A stretch of 64,000 bases of DNA. It comes from JAFGXW01 sp964634385 (GTDB taxonomy: Bacteria; Bacillota_I; Bacilli_A; Izemoplasmatales; Izemoplasmataceae). Shown here piece by piece: positions 25,361 to 34,328 of this stretch (within the stretch, counting starts at the first letter, position 1; each line of letters begins with the position of its first letter). Under the pieces are notes generated by a model. The model did no database searches. It was not told the origin of the DNA and saw only the letters and a program-made list of their open reading frames with translations. Where the stretch lies: assembly GCA_964634385.1 (NCBI GenBank), contig CAZWIZ010000004.1, positions 1 through 64,000 on the forward strand, given 5' to 3'. The translations under genes were made by a program, and so were the position numbers.

Positions 25361-25615
25361 ATGGTAAAAAAAGTAATTTTAGACGAAGAACATTATAAAG
25401 ATGTGCGTAACCCTGTTAGAAATAGAGGTAATCGATTCCAAGATGATCAGTTTAGAAAACATTCAAGAAATCCAAGTTCAAGAATTATCGAAACTAAACT
25501 TTTTACATCTCGAGATAAACTTGTTGAATATGTTAATGAAAAAGGACAAAGTGACGCATTTATTGATATTTATAAAATTGAAGAGGACTTATATAAATTA
25601 GTAATTAAACATTAA
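25361..25615 (+). CDS. Small basic protein, paralogue of the 6867 gene, function unknown
   Basis: The 84-residue protein has a basic N-terminal half with Arg/Asn repeats (VRNPVRNRGNRF, RKHSRNPSSR) and a C-terminal domain of ~42 residues ending DIYKIEEDLYKLVI. That domain aligns without gaps over its last ~25 residues with the C-terminus of the protein at 6867-7232 (KLF...YVN.KG...DI.KIE.DLYK.V). The start is the ATG at 25361 after GAGAGAGAGG; the GTG just before it is too close. It has its own consensus promoter and terminator. No known function. Confidence 0.75.
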   Translation: MVKKVILDEEHYKDVRNPVRNRGNRFQDDQFRKHSRNPSSRIIETKLFTSRDKLVEYVNEKGQSDAFIDIYKIEEDLYKLVIKH

Positions 25616-25638
25616 AAAAGGCTGGATAGCCTTTTTTT
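25614..25638. terminator. Bidirectional terminator
   Basis: The stem AAAAAAGGCT / AGCCTTTTTT with a 4-base loop ends the small basic gene and, on the minus strand, the buk-ptb-pckA operon. Confidence 0.85.
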
Positions 25639-27274
25639 ATGAGTAAATTTGGATATTTTTAATAATATTTTTAATGCTTTTTCGTGCTTCAATTGGAAGT
25701 ATATCTTGAGAATGCAAATTATCGATAAAGGAAATTCTAGAATTTAAACGTTCAATAACTAAATTTTTGTATTGTTTATTATCGAAATTAGGAATATATC
25801 CTTCTATGTCTGCAAAACCTAATTCATTTAAGTTAAAAAACTTTTTAAACTTAATCTTTTTAGATACTATTTGTTCAATTAAACCTAAAGTTATATCTTT
25901 AGTAATATCTCTATCTAAAAAGTAACCAGTATTTAAAACATAACAATCGACCTTGTTGATTTCAAATAAATTTTTGAAGTTATGATAATCATTATTTAGT
26001 GGGTATAATCTAAATGGGTTAGCATAGGGTTCTATTATTAGTTTATCACCAGTAAAACCATGTTCCGCACTTGATCGTTTTGTAGCTAATGTAGCACCAA
26101 GAGTGCTTCCTAGAATACTTGAATTAACTTTTAAAATTGGAGGAAGTGTATTATCTTTCATTATCCAGAAAATAGCATCAATTTTATTGTTGAATTTAAA
26201 TGCTCTATGCGGTGTCCAATATTGAGATTTTAGACATCTTCCATTTCCATTTCGAATATCTTCAGTTACTGGAACAAGTTTATTAAACTCATCATATGTT
26301 GCACCAACGTTTTGCATTGTAAGTAAAAATTTGTTATCACTACTGTCAGTTGGATAATCTTGAACTTTATCAAAATATGCAGGTTCCATAGAAATACTTG
26401 AACTATCGGTATTGTTAATAATAAAAGCATCATCATGTAAAACTGTTATATTATATTTTCCATTATGTTTTGAATGTGTAATTGTACTTTTACCACTACC
26501 ACTTAATCCAAAAACACCGGCGATAAATGTTTTGTTATTTTCTAAGTTAAATCTTTTTTGACCACCATGACAAGCGGTATAATTATTTCTAGAAGCTATT
26601 GTCCAAGCCATTGTAAGTGTTGCTTTTTTGAATTCACCAAAATATTTTAGCCCAAGAAGTGCACCACAATTATTTTTTTGATCGAAAATAGCAATTCCAG
26701 AATCAAAGCTTTCAATAAATTCGTCTGGATCTGAATAAAGAAAAATATCCCCTTCATTTATCTCGAATGATCTTTCATACATTTTATCCATTTCATCAGT
26801 TTTGTTTTGAAAATTCAGCATCCAAGAATATAATGTATTTTCGTATCCTTCTGGAACTAAAAGATGTGCCTTTACCATAAAGTCTTCATGTAAACCAACA
26901 TAGGCTATAGCGTGATACATTTTCTTTTTACGAGAATTAAATACTGAATTTCTAAGAATATCTCCATATTGGTCAATGTTTGATTTATCTATTAACCTTC
27001 TTACTTGAGCTTGTCTACCTGTAATTGTACCATCATTGAATATCAAAACTTTTGCATCATTTGGTAAACCTAATTCAGAAGTTTTGTAGACTTCTAAGTC
27101 ACTGATAATTGTACCACTTGAATTTTTAGCTAGTTCATATGCTTGAGCTAGAGATGTTACAGTTACGACATTATTTCGATAAAAAGCTGTTTCAATTATC
27201 AATCGATTTCTAGTGAATAAGTGAGGAGTAGCAGCTCCAATTTTTGATTTGTTGAGATTGCTTCTTGTTGACAT
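25637..27274 (-). CDS. pckA: Phosphoenolpyruvate carboxykinase (ATP)
   Basis: The 545-residue protein has the ATP-type PEPCK core: GVFGLSGSGKSTITHSKHNG (kinase-1a P-loop), NITVLHDDAFIIN (metal-binding Asp pair), YFDKVQDYPTDSSDN, and further C-terminal segments GSTLGATLATKRSSAEHG and IIEPYANPFRLYPL. It interconverts oxaloacetate plus ATP with PEP plus CO2. In fermenters it often runs toward oxaloacetate and yields ATP. It is the last gene of a buk-ptb-pckA operon, 25 bases after ptb, an unusual partner for those two. The ATG at 27274 follows TAAGGGGTGATATAAA. Confidence 0.9.
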   Translation of the reverse strand: MSTRSNLNKSKIGAATPHLFTRNRLIIETAFYRNNVVTVTSLAQAYELAKNSSGTIISDLEVYKTSELGLPNDAKVLIFNDGTITGRQAQVRRLIDKSNIDQYGDILRNSVFNSRKKKMYHAIAYVGLHEDFMVKAHLLVPEGYENTLYSWMLNFQNKTDEMDKMYERSFEINEGDIFLYSDPDEFIESFDSGIAIFDQKNNCGALLGLKYFGEFKKATLTMAWTIASRNNYTACHGGQKRFNLENNKTFIAGVFGLSGSGKSTITHSKHNGKYNITVLHDDAFIINNTDSSSISMEPAYFDKVQDYPTDSSDNKFLLTMQNVGATYDEFNKLVPVTEDIRNGNGRCLKSQYWTPHRAFKFNNKIDAIFWIMKDNTLPPILKVNSSILGSTLGATLATKRSSAEHGFTGDKLIIEPYANPFRLYPLNNDYHNFKNLFEINKVDCYVLNTGYFLDRDITKDITLGLIEQIVSKKIKFKKFFNLNELGFADIEGYIPNFDNKQYKNLVIERLNSRISFIDNLHSQDILPIEARKSIKNIIKNIQIYS

Positions 27275-27299
27275 TTTATATCACCCCTTATGTATGTTG

Positions 27300-28202
27300 T
27301 TATAAATTTACAACTAGTGTTGCTAATGCAATTGAATAAAACTTACTATCTGCAGAATCGGCTCTACTAGTTAACACGATTGGTTTCTTGGCGCCAGCAA
27401 TAACACTAGCACCTTTTGCGTTAGCTAAAAACATCATTGTTTTATAGAATACGTTTCCTGCTTCAATTCTTGGCATTATTAAGATATCTATTTCTCCAGC
27501 TATAGGATCAGTAATACCTTTGTGATTTGCAGCTTCTTTACTTATTGCGTTATCAATAGCGAAGGGACCACCAATAATACAATCTTTAATAATTTGTTGT
27601 TGATTCATTTTTATTAATTCAACAGCATCTAGAGTTGCTTCCATTTGAGGATTAACTTTTTCTACTGCACCAATAATTCCTACCTTAGGGATTTTTATTC
27701 CTAAAGAATGTGCGATTAAAATACTATTTTCAATTATTTGTCTTTTTTCATCAAGATTTGGTGCAATATTCATTGCACCATCACTCATAAAAATTAATTT
27801 ATTGTAAGTAGGTACCTCTAATACACTGACATGTGATATACGATTTTTCGTTCTTAGTCCAAACTCCTTATTTAACGCTGCTTTTAAGATTATACTTGTA
27901 TCAACTAAGCCTTTCATAAGAAAAGCGTTTTTATCCTTGTTAACTAGTTTTACAGATTTTATACAAGCTTCAATCTTGTCTTTTTCATCAATGATTAGGT
28001 AGTTTTTTTCGTCATATTTAAGAGATTTTAGAATTTTTTTAATCTTATTGGAATCTCCTACTAAAGTACCATTAATAATATTATTAATTCGTGCTCTTTC
28101 AACCGCTTCTAGTACATGCTTATCAGCAGCACAAGCAACAATCATATTTTTAGTACCAATATTTTTTGCTTTTATAACTAATTCTTCAATTGATTTTATC
28201 AT
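27300..28202 (-). CDS. ptb: Phosphate butyryltransferase (phosphate acyltransferase family)
   Basis: The 300-residue protein belongs to the phosphate acetyl/butyryltransferase family. Visible are VACAADKHVLEAVERA near the N-terminus, LMKGLVDTSIILKAALNKEFGLR, HVSVLEVPTYNKLIFMSDGAMNIAP and the C-terminal DILIMPRIEAGNVFYKTMMFLANAKGA, the segments that mark Ptb. It converts butyryl-CoA, or branched acyl-CoA such as isovaleryl-CoA, plus phosphate into the acyl phosphate. Butyrate kinase, encoded nine bases upstream, then makes ATP. The ATG at 28202 follows TTTAGGAGGACAAC. Confidence 0.93.
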   Translation of the reverse strand: MIKSIEELVIKAKNIGTKNMIVACAADKHVLEAVERARINNIINGTLVGDSNKIKKILKSLKYDEKNYLIIDEKDKIEACIKSVKLVNKDKNAFLMKGLVDTSIILKAALNKEFGLRTKNRISHVSVLEVPTYNKLIFMSDGAMNIAPNLDEKRQIIENSILIAHSLGIKIPKVGIIGAVEKVNPQMEATLDAVELIKMNQQQIIKDCIIGGPFAIDNAISKEAANHKGITDPIAGEIDILIMPRIEAGNVFYKTMMFLANAKGASVIAGAKKPIVLTSRADSADSKFYSIALATLVVNL

Positions 28203-28211
28203 GTTGTCCTC

Positions 28212-29282
28212 CTAAATATATTCTTTGTAATTCTCTTCACCATTTAAAACTCTTAATGCTCCATAAGCTAAAGATTCCATTTCATCTTCACCTGGAATAA
28301 CTATAACTTTACTAATAAATGAAACTCGTTCTTCTATAAAATTATTAATATGTGGTATATAAGCAAGTCCACCTGTAAGAACAATTGCATCAACATTACC
28401 TTTTAAAACGGTAGAACATGCGCCAATTTCTTTAGCTATTTGATAACACATAACATCAATTATAAAGATAGCTTCTTTATCTCCATTTCTAATTCTTTCT
28501 GCTAATTCAAATCCATCGTTTGTTCCTAGGTAAGCTGTAATGCCGCCATTACCATAGTTCATTCTTTTGATTTCCTTTAATGAATATTTTCCACTAAAAG
28601 CCATTTTATATAATGGACCTAAAGGAACAGTTCCACTACGTTCTGGAGACATTGGACCATCACCATCAAGAGCGTTGTTAACGTCAATAACTTTTCCTAA
28701 TTCATGAGTTCCAACACTGATTCCTCCACCTAAATGAGCAACAATAAGATTTAATTCTGAATATTTTTTATTTAATTTTACTGCAGCTTTTAAAGCAACA
28801 GCTTTTTGATTTAATGCGTGAAATAAACTTTGTCTTTTTATTTCTGGCATTCCAGTATATCTTGCAATATCCTTCATTTCATCAACAGAAACAGGATCAA
28901 CAATAAATGAAGGCTTATTAATCAAATCTGCTAGATTTTTTGCTAAAATACAACCAAGATTTGAAGCGTGTTCACCTCTTGGAGCCTTTTTAATATAATC
29001 AATCATTTGGTCATTAATTAAGTAAGTACCACCTTCAATAGGTTTTAACAATCCTCCGCGTCCGACAATCGCATCAAATGAGTTTAGATCAATCTTTTCT
29101 TCTTTTAGTGTGTTAACAATAGCTTTTTCTCTAAAGGCGTATTGATCAATTATATTTTCAAAAGAGTTAATGAATATATTATCGTGTGTAATACTCTTTT
29201 TAAATAGCAGATTTTTATTTTCATATATAGCAATTTTTGTAGAAGTAGAGCCAGGATTTATCGTTAGTATTCTGTATTTCAT
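28212..29282 (-). CDS. buk: Butyrate kinase
   Basis: The 356-residue ASKHA-fold kinase has ILTINPGSTSTKIAIYEN at the N-terminus (phosphate-binding loop), GRGGLLKPIEGGTYLIN, NLIVAHLGGGISVG, GDGPMSPERSGTVPLGPL and DAIVLTGGLAYIPHI. These distinguish butyrate kinases from acetate kinase. It turns acyl phosphate and ADP into butyrate or branched-chain fatty acid and ATP. It is the first gene of the buk-ptb-pckA operon, with AATCCAAGGAGGCTTCT before the ATG at 29282 and a strong promoter containing a cre-like site. Confidence 0.94.
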   Translation of the reverse strand: MKYRILTINPGSTSTKIAIYENKNLLFKKSITHDNIFINSFENIIDQYAFREKAIVNTLKEEKIDLNSFDAIVGRGGLLKPIEGGTYLINDQMIDYIKKAPRGEHASNLGCILAKNLADLINKPSFIVDPVSVDEMKDIARYTGMPEIKRQSLFHALNQKAVALKAAVKLNKKYSELNLIVAHLGGGISVGTHELGKVIDVNNALDGDGPMSPERSGTVPLGPLYKMAFSGKYSLKEIKRMNYGNGGITAYLGTNDGFELAERIRNGDKEAIFIIDVMCYQIAKEIGACSTVLKGNVDAIVLTGGLAYIPHINNFIEERVSFISKVIVIPGEDEMESLAYGALRVLNGEENYKEYI

Positions 29283-29329
29283 AGAAGCCTCCTTGGATTA
29301 ATAAATATCTTGTTTAAAATTACGACTAC

Positions 29330-29358
29330 ATTATAACATGATAGCGTTTGCACGACAA
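29330..29358 (-). promoter_or_regulatory. Promoter of the buk-ptb-pckA operon
   Basis: On the minus strand TTGTCG (29358-29353) and a perfect TATAAT (29335-29330) are separated by exactly 17 bases, 48 bases before the buk ATG. A cre-like sequence fills the spacer. Confidence 0.75.
29339..29352. promoter_or_regulatory. cre-like site inside the buk promoter
   Basis: TGATAGCGTTTGCA fits the CcpA cre consensus TGWNANCGNTNWCA with one mismatch and keeps the central CG. It occupies the spacer between -35 and -10, where a bound repressor would block RNA polymerase. Confidence 0.55.
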
Positions 29359-29581
29359 CACTATTTATTTATTTTTTAAATATATCGAAAAGATGCTATT
29401 CTAAGCCGTAAAATATGCTTTATGATTTACAAAAACCAATTTAAAAATGAATAAAAAAGGTAAGTTATATTTGAAGGCTCATATATGACCTTTTCATATA
29501 TACAATTATTATTTATTATAAATATAATATATAATATTTAAAATATATAAAATGAATGAAAGCAAATGAAAGGAAAATTAA

Positions 29582-30145
29582 ATGGTGTATTTAGGATTAG
29601 GAGTTTTTGGATTTATTTTACTATTGTTATTTGATTTTACTTCGCTTGCTGAAAAAAATGTTGTTAAATATTTTTTTGGTATTGGAGGATTTGGAGTAAT
29701 AGTTTTAAGTAGCATTTTTTTACTAAAGTATAATAGCAATATTTGGTTTCCTTTATCATATAGAATAATTTCACTCATATTAGCTATTTTATCATTCTTA
29801 TTATTGATTTATTCAGTTTTTATTGAGGTAGGCGAAAACACATATAAATATAAAAATAAGTATAAACTTATTACAACTGGAACATATGCACTTTCAAGAC
29901 ATCCTGGGGTTTTATGGTTTTTGTTTGTATATCTTTTTATAGGTGTTTATTTTCAAAATTATTATATCTTGTTCGCTGGTTTGATATGGACCTGTATAAA
30001 TATTATTTATGTTTGGATACAAGAACGATTTATTTTTATAAAAATATTTGACAATTATGCTGGTTATATCAAAACCACACCAATGCTTTTGCCTAATTTT
30101 AAAAGCTTGGAAAGATGTATAACAACACTAAAATGGAGGAAATAA
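29582..30145 (+). CDS. Membrane methyltransferase-like protein (isoprenylcysteine carboxyl methyltransferase superfamily)
   Basis: The 187-residue membrane protein has about five hydrophobic segments. The C-terminal half shows the superfamily pattern LITTGTYALSRHPGVLWFL followed by a hydrophobic stretch and IQERFIFIKIFDNYAGYIKTTPMLLPN, in which the RHP and the late E-(R)F...Y segment form the SAM-binding part in ICMT/phospholipid methyltransferase relatives. The substrate is unknown; a lipid or small molecule is likely. The ATG at 29582 follows GAAAGGAAAATTA. Its stop overlaps the start of the GH3-family gene (TAATG), pointing to a shared pathway. Confidence 0.75.
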   Translation: MVYLGLGVFGFILLLLFDFTSLAEKNVVKYFFGIGGFGVIVLSSIFLLKYNSNIWFPLSYRIISLILAILSFLLLIYSVFIEVGENTYKYKNKYKLITTGTYALSRHPGVLWFLFVYLFIGVYFQNYYILFAGLIWTCINIIYVWIQERFIFIKIFDNYAGYIKTTPMLLPNFKSLERCITTLKWRK

Positions 30146-31719
30146 TGAAAGACTTAAGACAAATGTTACTTGATGAAGATTACAACGGAATATGGAAAGC
30201 TTATTTAGGATTCTTAGATTTAACTCTTGAAGAATTTATGAAAATTCAAGAAAGATTACTTTTAGAACAAATTGATTTACTTAACAAATGTAAATTTGGT
30301 AAGAAAATTTTAGGACCTAAAGATATTCGTAATATTAAAGATTTTAGAGAGTACGTTCCCCTTACAACGTATGATGATTACGCAGATACTTTACTTAATA
30401 AAAGAAGTGAAGATTTGCCGAGTGAGCCACTACATTGGGTTCAAACAACTTGGAAAGGCGGAAAAAAACCAATAAAATTAGCACCTTATTCAAAAACTAT
30501 GGTTGAGGAACATACTAAAATGTTTTTATCTAGTTTAATATTATCTACGAGTAAAAAAAGGGGTCATTTCAATTTAAGAAATCATGATCGTTTTTTATAT
30601 GGTATGGCGCCTTTACCATATTTAACCGGATTTGCCCCATATATTTTGAAAAACGAAATTGATTTTAAATATTTACCATCTACAGAAAGAGCAGAAAAAC
30701 TAAGTTTTAGAGAAAGAAATAAAGTTGGTTTTAATCTAGCAGTAACAAAAGGAGCAGATTTATTTTTTGGATTAGCAAGTGTTTTAGTTAAAATTGGTGA
30801 AGCATTTGAAAATGATTCAAATAATGGAAAAATCGGGATGCCATCTAATGCTAAGCAAGCAGTTAAAATGCTGAAAGCTTGGTATAAAAAGAAAATTAAA
30901 AAAGAAAGATTACTTCCAAAAGATCTTTTTGAATTTAAAGGAATTGTTTGTGGTGGAACAGATTCTGACACATATAAATCACAAATCGAATATTACTTTG
31001 GAATAACTCCACTTGAAATATTTGGAGGAACTGAAAGTGCAGCGGTAGCAACGGAAACATGGAGCCGTAATGGGTTAACTTTTTTTCCAGACGTTAATTT
31101 TTTAGAATTTATTCCTGAATCTGAAATGAAAAAAGAAAAAGAAAAAGATGGGTATTCTCCAAAAACTATTTTGTTTGATGAAATCAAAGATGGAGAAACA
31201 TATGAATTAGTTATTACTAAATTACGTGGTGGAGCATTTGTTAGATATCGTATTGGTGATATTATTAAATGTGTTGGTCTTGAAAATGTTGAAGACGAAA
31301 TAAAATTACCACAAGTAAAATATATTGATAGAGTAAACAATATTATCGATTTATCAGGTTTTACTAGAATTACTAAACAAATTATAGGAGATGCTATTAA
31401 GTTATCTGGATTAAAAATTCCTAGTTGGACCGCATGTAAAGAATACGGGGAATCTAGACCGTATATTAATTTGTATATTGAAGATATAATTGGAGAAAAC
31501 ATTAGTGAAATCAGAGAAAAAGTTAATGAACAAATGAAATTATTAGATTCTGATTACAATGATGTTCATGCCTTGCTTGGGCATGACCCATTAAAATTAA
31601 CAATATTAACAAAAGGAACATTTGACAAATACAAACATTTATTCAATAATAGTATTTGTCATATAAATCCAACTGAGGAAGAATTGTCTAGGCTTGTAGG
31701 ATGTAGTAAAGGGGTTTAA
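30145..31719 (+). CDS. GH3 auxin-responsive promoter family protein (acyl-adenylating enzyme)
   Basis: The 524-residue protein matches bacterial GH3-family members of the adenylate-forming superfamily: REYVPLTTYDDYADTL, then WVQTTWKGGKKPIKLAPYSK in place of the usual SSGTTG-K phosphate loop, IVCGGTDSDTYKSQIEYYFG, EIFGGTESAAVATETW, YELVITKLRGGAFVRYRIGDIIKC and the hinge VKYIDRVNNIIDLSGFTRIT. Plant GH3 enzymes join acyl acids to amino acids through an acyl-AMP; bacterial roles are largely unknown. The start is the ATG at 30145, with ATGGAGGAAATA upstream, overlapping the preceding stop by one base. Full length is intact. Confidence 0.85.
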   Translation: MKDLRQMLLDEDYNGIWKAYLGFLDLTLEEFMKIQERLLLEQIDLLNKCKFGKKILGPKDIRNIKDFREYVPLTTYDDYADTLLNKRSEDLPSEPLHWVQTTWKGGKKPIKLAPYSKTMVEEHTKMFLSSLILSTSKKRGHFNLRNHDRFLYGMAPLPYLTGFAPYILKNEIDFKYLPSTERAEKLSFRERNKVGFNLAVTKGADLFFGLASVLVKIGEAFENDSNNGKIGMPSNAKQAVKMLKAWYKKKIKKERLLPKDLFEFKGIVCGGTDSDTYKSQIEYYFGITPLEIFGGTESAAVATETWSRNGLTFFPDVNFLEFIPESEMKKEKEKDGYSPKTILFDEIKDGETYELVITKLRGGAFVRYRIGDIIKCVGLENVEDEIKLPQVKYIDRVNNIIDLSGFTRITKQIIGDAIKLSGLKIPSWTACKEYGESRPYINLYIEDIIGENISEIREKVNEQMKLLDSDYNDVHALLGHDPLKLTILTKGTFDKYKHLFNNSICHINPTEEELSRLVGCSKGV

Positions 31720-31740
31720 TATACACATTGGAGTGATATT

Positions 31741-34251
31741 ATGATTGCATTAACAAAAATTACAATTATTCCTTTTATTTCATTAGTTTTATATATTTTC
31801 ATATTATTTATTATATTATCATCTAATAAAACTAAATTGGCTAAGTCCTTTAGCTTTTATATTGTTGCTATGATAGTATGGTCTTTAGGGTCCTTTTTAA
31901 TGAAAACTGATATGCCTCCCAGTTCATTGTTTTGGGATAAATTTTTATTAATTGGACTAATAAGTGTACCAGTATTATTACTTAGATTTAGTTATATACT
32001 TTCAGAAAACTATAATGGAAAAATGATTATTTATACTGGATATTTTGTAACAGTATTTCTTATTATTCTTTCATTGCTTGGTTATTTTGTTATATCAGCT
32101 GAATATAGTAATGGTGTATTTACTTATGAACTTGGATTTGCTGCATATATATATGCAGCATTTGGGGCATTATATAGCGTTTTAGCTTTAGTAAATATGG
32201 TAGTAAAAGTAAAAAGAAAAGAATTGAGTATTAAAAAAGTAAGGCTAGTAATTATTGGGATTTCTCTAGTTATTGTTGGTGCAGCTATAAACCTTAACAC
32301 TACATTAGGAGAATTTGGAATTGACATCATTTTAAATGCTATAAATGCTGTGTTAATAACATATTCAATTTATCGAAACAAGTTTTTAGAAATAAATTTA
32401 GTAGTGAAAAAGGGATTATCCATCTCTTTATATAATACATCCTTATTTTTAACATATGCAGCAATTATTATTATTTCTTATAGATTATTTGAATCATTAT
32501 ATACTACTAAACCATATATAGTAATAATGGGTATTGTTTTTATGTTTTTACTATTAGAACCTTTGAGGAGAGTATTACAAAAAATAACTAATCATATCTT
32601 TTACCGTACTACAACAGATCGGCAAATTATCTTAAAAGAATTTAGTGATTTAGTTAATTCAACGATTAGTTTAAATGTTATTAATGATACTTTTATTAAA
32701 GCGATAAAAAATGGGATTGATGCCAAAGAAGTAACAATCATGCTTGAAAATACAAATGAATATTTTTTAAGTGCTACAACATTGAAAAATGTTGATTATA
32801 ATAACTTGTATATTAAGTTTAATCATCCGATAGTTAATTGGTTTAATAAAGGTAATAAATTATTATTAAGTTCTCAGATTAATAGTCATATAAGCTTTAA
32901 AGGATTATGGGACCAAGAAAAAAACGTAATTAGAATATTCAATACTGAAATTATTGCTCCAATAAAATATTTAGATAATTTAATTGGAATGGTAATTATT
33001 TCTGGAAGAAGCGATGAAACTCCTTATATTGAAAATGATACAGAGTTTTTACAAACAATTATTAATAACGCAGCGGCTATTATTGAAAATGCTAAGACTG
33101 TCGAAAATATTAAAAAACAATCTATTACAGACGAACTAACGAAATTATATAATCATCGTTATTTTTATGATATTGTTGGTAAATGGATTTCTGATAAAAC
33201 GTATGAGAAGTTTAGTGTTGCAATGATAGATATTGATCAATTTAAAATTTATAATGATTTATATGGGCATTTAGCTGGAGATGAAGCTTTAAAGAAAATA
33301 GCTAAAATCCTAAGTAAAAATGCTTATGAAGATGATTTATTAGTAAGATATGGTGGAGAAGAATTTGTTATTTCAATGCCTAATATTGATGGCCCTATTG
33401 CTCTTAAAGCTATTGAAAGAATTAGAAGATCAGTTGAAGAAGAATTTTTATTATCTGATGACATAAAAGAGTTTTTAACTGTAACAATTGGTGTTTCGTC
33501 TTTTCCAAAAGATGGTAAAGACCTTGAAGAGGTTATTAGTAAAGCTGATAAGGCAATGTATTATGGAAAACAAAGAGGTCGAAATAAGGCTACGCTATAT
33601 TTAGAAAGTCAAATTGTGAAAAATGAAAGAGATGAAATACAAGAATTAATAAAAGAAGCTCATTTACAAAGCATATATGCTTTAGCGGCAACGATTGATG
33701 CTAAAGATCATTACACTTATGGACATTCAAATAATGTTGCTTTATTATCCGCAGCGCTTGCTAAAGAAGCTAACTTAGATGAAAAAGACATTGAAACAGT
33801 TAAAAGTGCAGGGTTACTTCATGATATAGGTAAACTTGCAATACCTGAAAGTATTCTTTCTAAAGTTGGATTTTTAGATGAAGATGAAATGGAAATTATG
33901 CGTTCTCATGTTGTTCAATCGATAAATATTATTAAACATATTCCTAATTTACTAGATACTGTACCAATTATTATGAGTCATCATGAAAGATATGATGGAG
34001 AAGGATATCCTCGCGGCATTAAAGGAAAAAATATTCCTATTTTAGGAAGAGTGATTTGCATTGCGGATTCATTTGATGCAATGACAACAGATAGACCATA
34101 TCGAAGAGGATTTTCACTTGAACAAGCAGTAGATGAATTGAAAAAAAATGAAGGAACACAATTTGACCCTAATCTTGTAGAAACTTTTATAGATATGATA
34201 AAAACAGGAAAATTAGATACGCTTAGTTTGGAAAATAGATCGTCACTTTAA
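31741..34251 (+). CDS. Membrane-bound GAF-GGDEF-HD-GYP cyclic-di-GMP signalling protein
   Basis: The 836-residue protein has about eight N-terminal TM segments (~1-290, 7TM-like histidine-kinase sensor type), a GAF-like domain (~300-450), a GGDEF domain (~460-625) and an HD-GYP domain (~640-825). The cyclase active site is intact (RYGGEEF). The inhibitory I-site RxxD is replaced by YEDD. The phosphodiesterase motifs are intact (HDIGK, and HHERYDGEGYPRG). It can therefore in principle both make and break cyclic di-GMP in response to a membrane or cytoplasmic signal. The ATG at 31741 follows TTGGAGTGATATT, 21 bases after the GH3 gene. Its stop lies inside a terminator. Confidence 0.92.
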   Translation: MIALTKITIIPFISLVLYIFILFIILSSNKTKLAKSFSFYIVAMIVWSLGSFLMKTDMPPSSLFWDKFLLIGLISVPVLLLRFSYILSENYNGKMIIYTGYFVTVFLIILSLLGYFVISAEYSNGVFTYELGFAAYIYAAFGALYSVLALVNMVVKVKRKELSIKKVRLVIIGISLVIVGAAINLNTTLGEFGIDIILNAINAVLITYSIYRNKFLEINLVVKKGLSISLYNTSLFLTYAAIIIISYRLFESLYTTKPYIVIMGIVFMFLLLEPLRRVLQKITNHIFYRTTTDRQIILKEFSDLVNSTISLNVINDTFIKAIKNGIDAKEVTIMLENTNEYFLSATTLKNVDYNNLYIKFNHPIVNWFNKGNKLLLSSQINSHISFKGLWDQEKNVIRIFNTEIIAPIKYLDNLIGMVIISGRSDETPYIENDTEFLQTIINNAAAIIENAKTVENIKKQSITDELTKLYNHRYFYDIVGKWISDKTYEKFSVAMIDIDQFKIYNDLYGHLAGDEALKKIAKILSKNAYEDDLLVRYGGEEFVISMPNIDGPIALKAIERIRRSVEEEFLLSDDIKEFLTVTIGVSSFPKDGKDLEEVISKADKAMYYGKQRGRNKATLYLESQIVKNERDEIQELIKEAHLQSIYALAATIDAKDHYTYGHSNNVALLSAALAKEANLDEKDIETVKSAGLLHDIGKLAIPESILSKVGFLDEDEMEIMRSHVVQSINIIKHIPNLLDTVPIIMSHHERYDGEGYPRGIKGKNIPILGRVICIADSFDAMTTDRPYRRGFSLEQAVDELKKNEGTQFDPNLVETFIDMIKTGKLDTLSLENRSSL

Positions 34252-34265
34252 AGTGATGATCTTTT
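34237..34265 (+). terminator. Terminator with embedded stop codon
   Basis: A 13-bp stem with one G-U pair (34237-34249 with 34250-34262), almost no loop, and T-rich sequence following. The UAA stop of the cyclic-di-GMP protein falls at its tip. Confidence 0.7.
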
Positions 34266-34328
34266 ATTTTGTAATACAAAAAGTAAAATTGATAAATAAT
34301 AAGTACTATTACCTTGAGGTGAAAATAA

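Larger units (their letters stand above)
29283..29581. other. Divergent intergenic region buk / methyltransferase-like gene
   Basis: These 299 bases hold the buk promoter near 29330-29358 and very AT-rich sequence (29500-29570) that should contain the promoter of the plus-strand gene. No RNA gene or further reading frame is seen. Confidence 0.6.
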
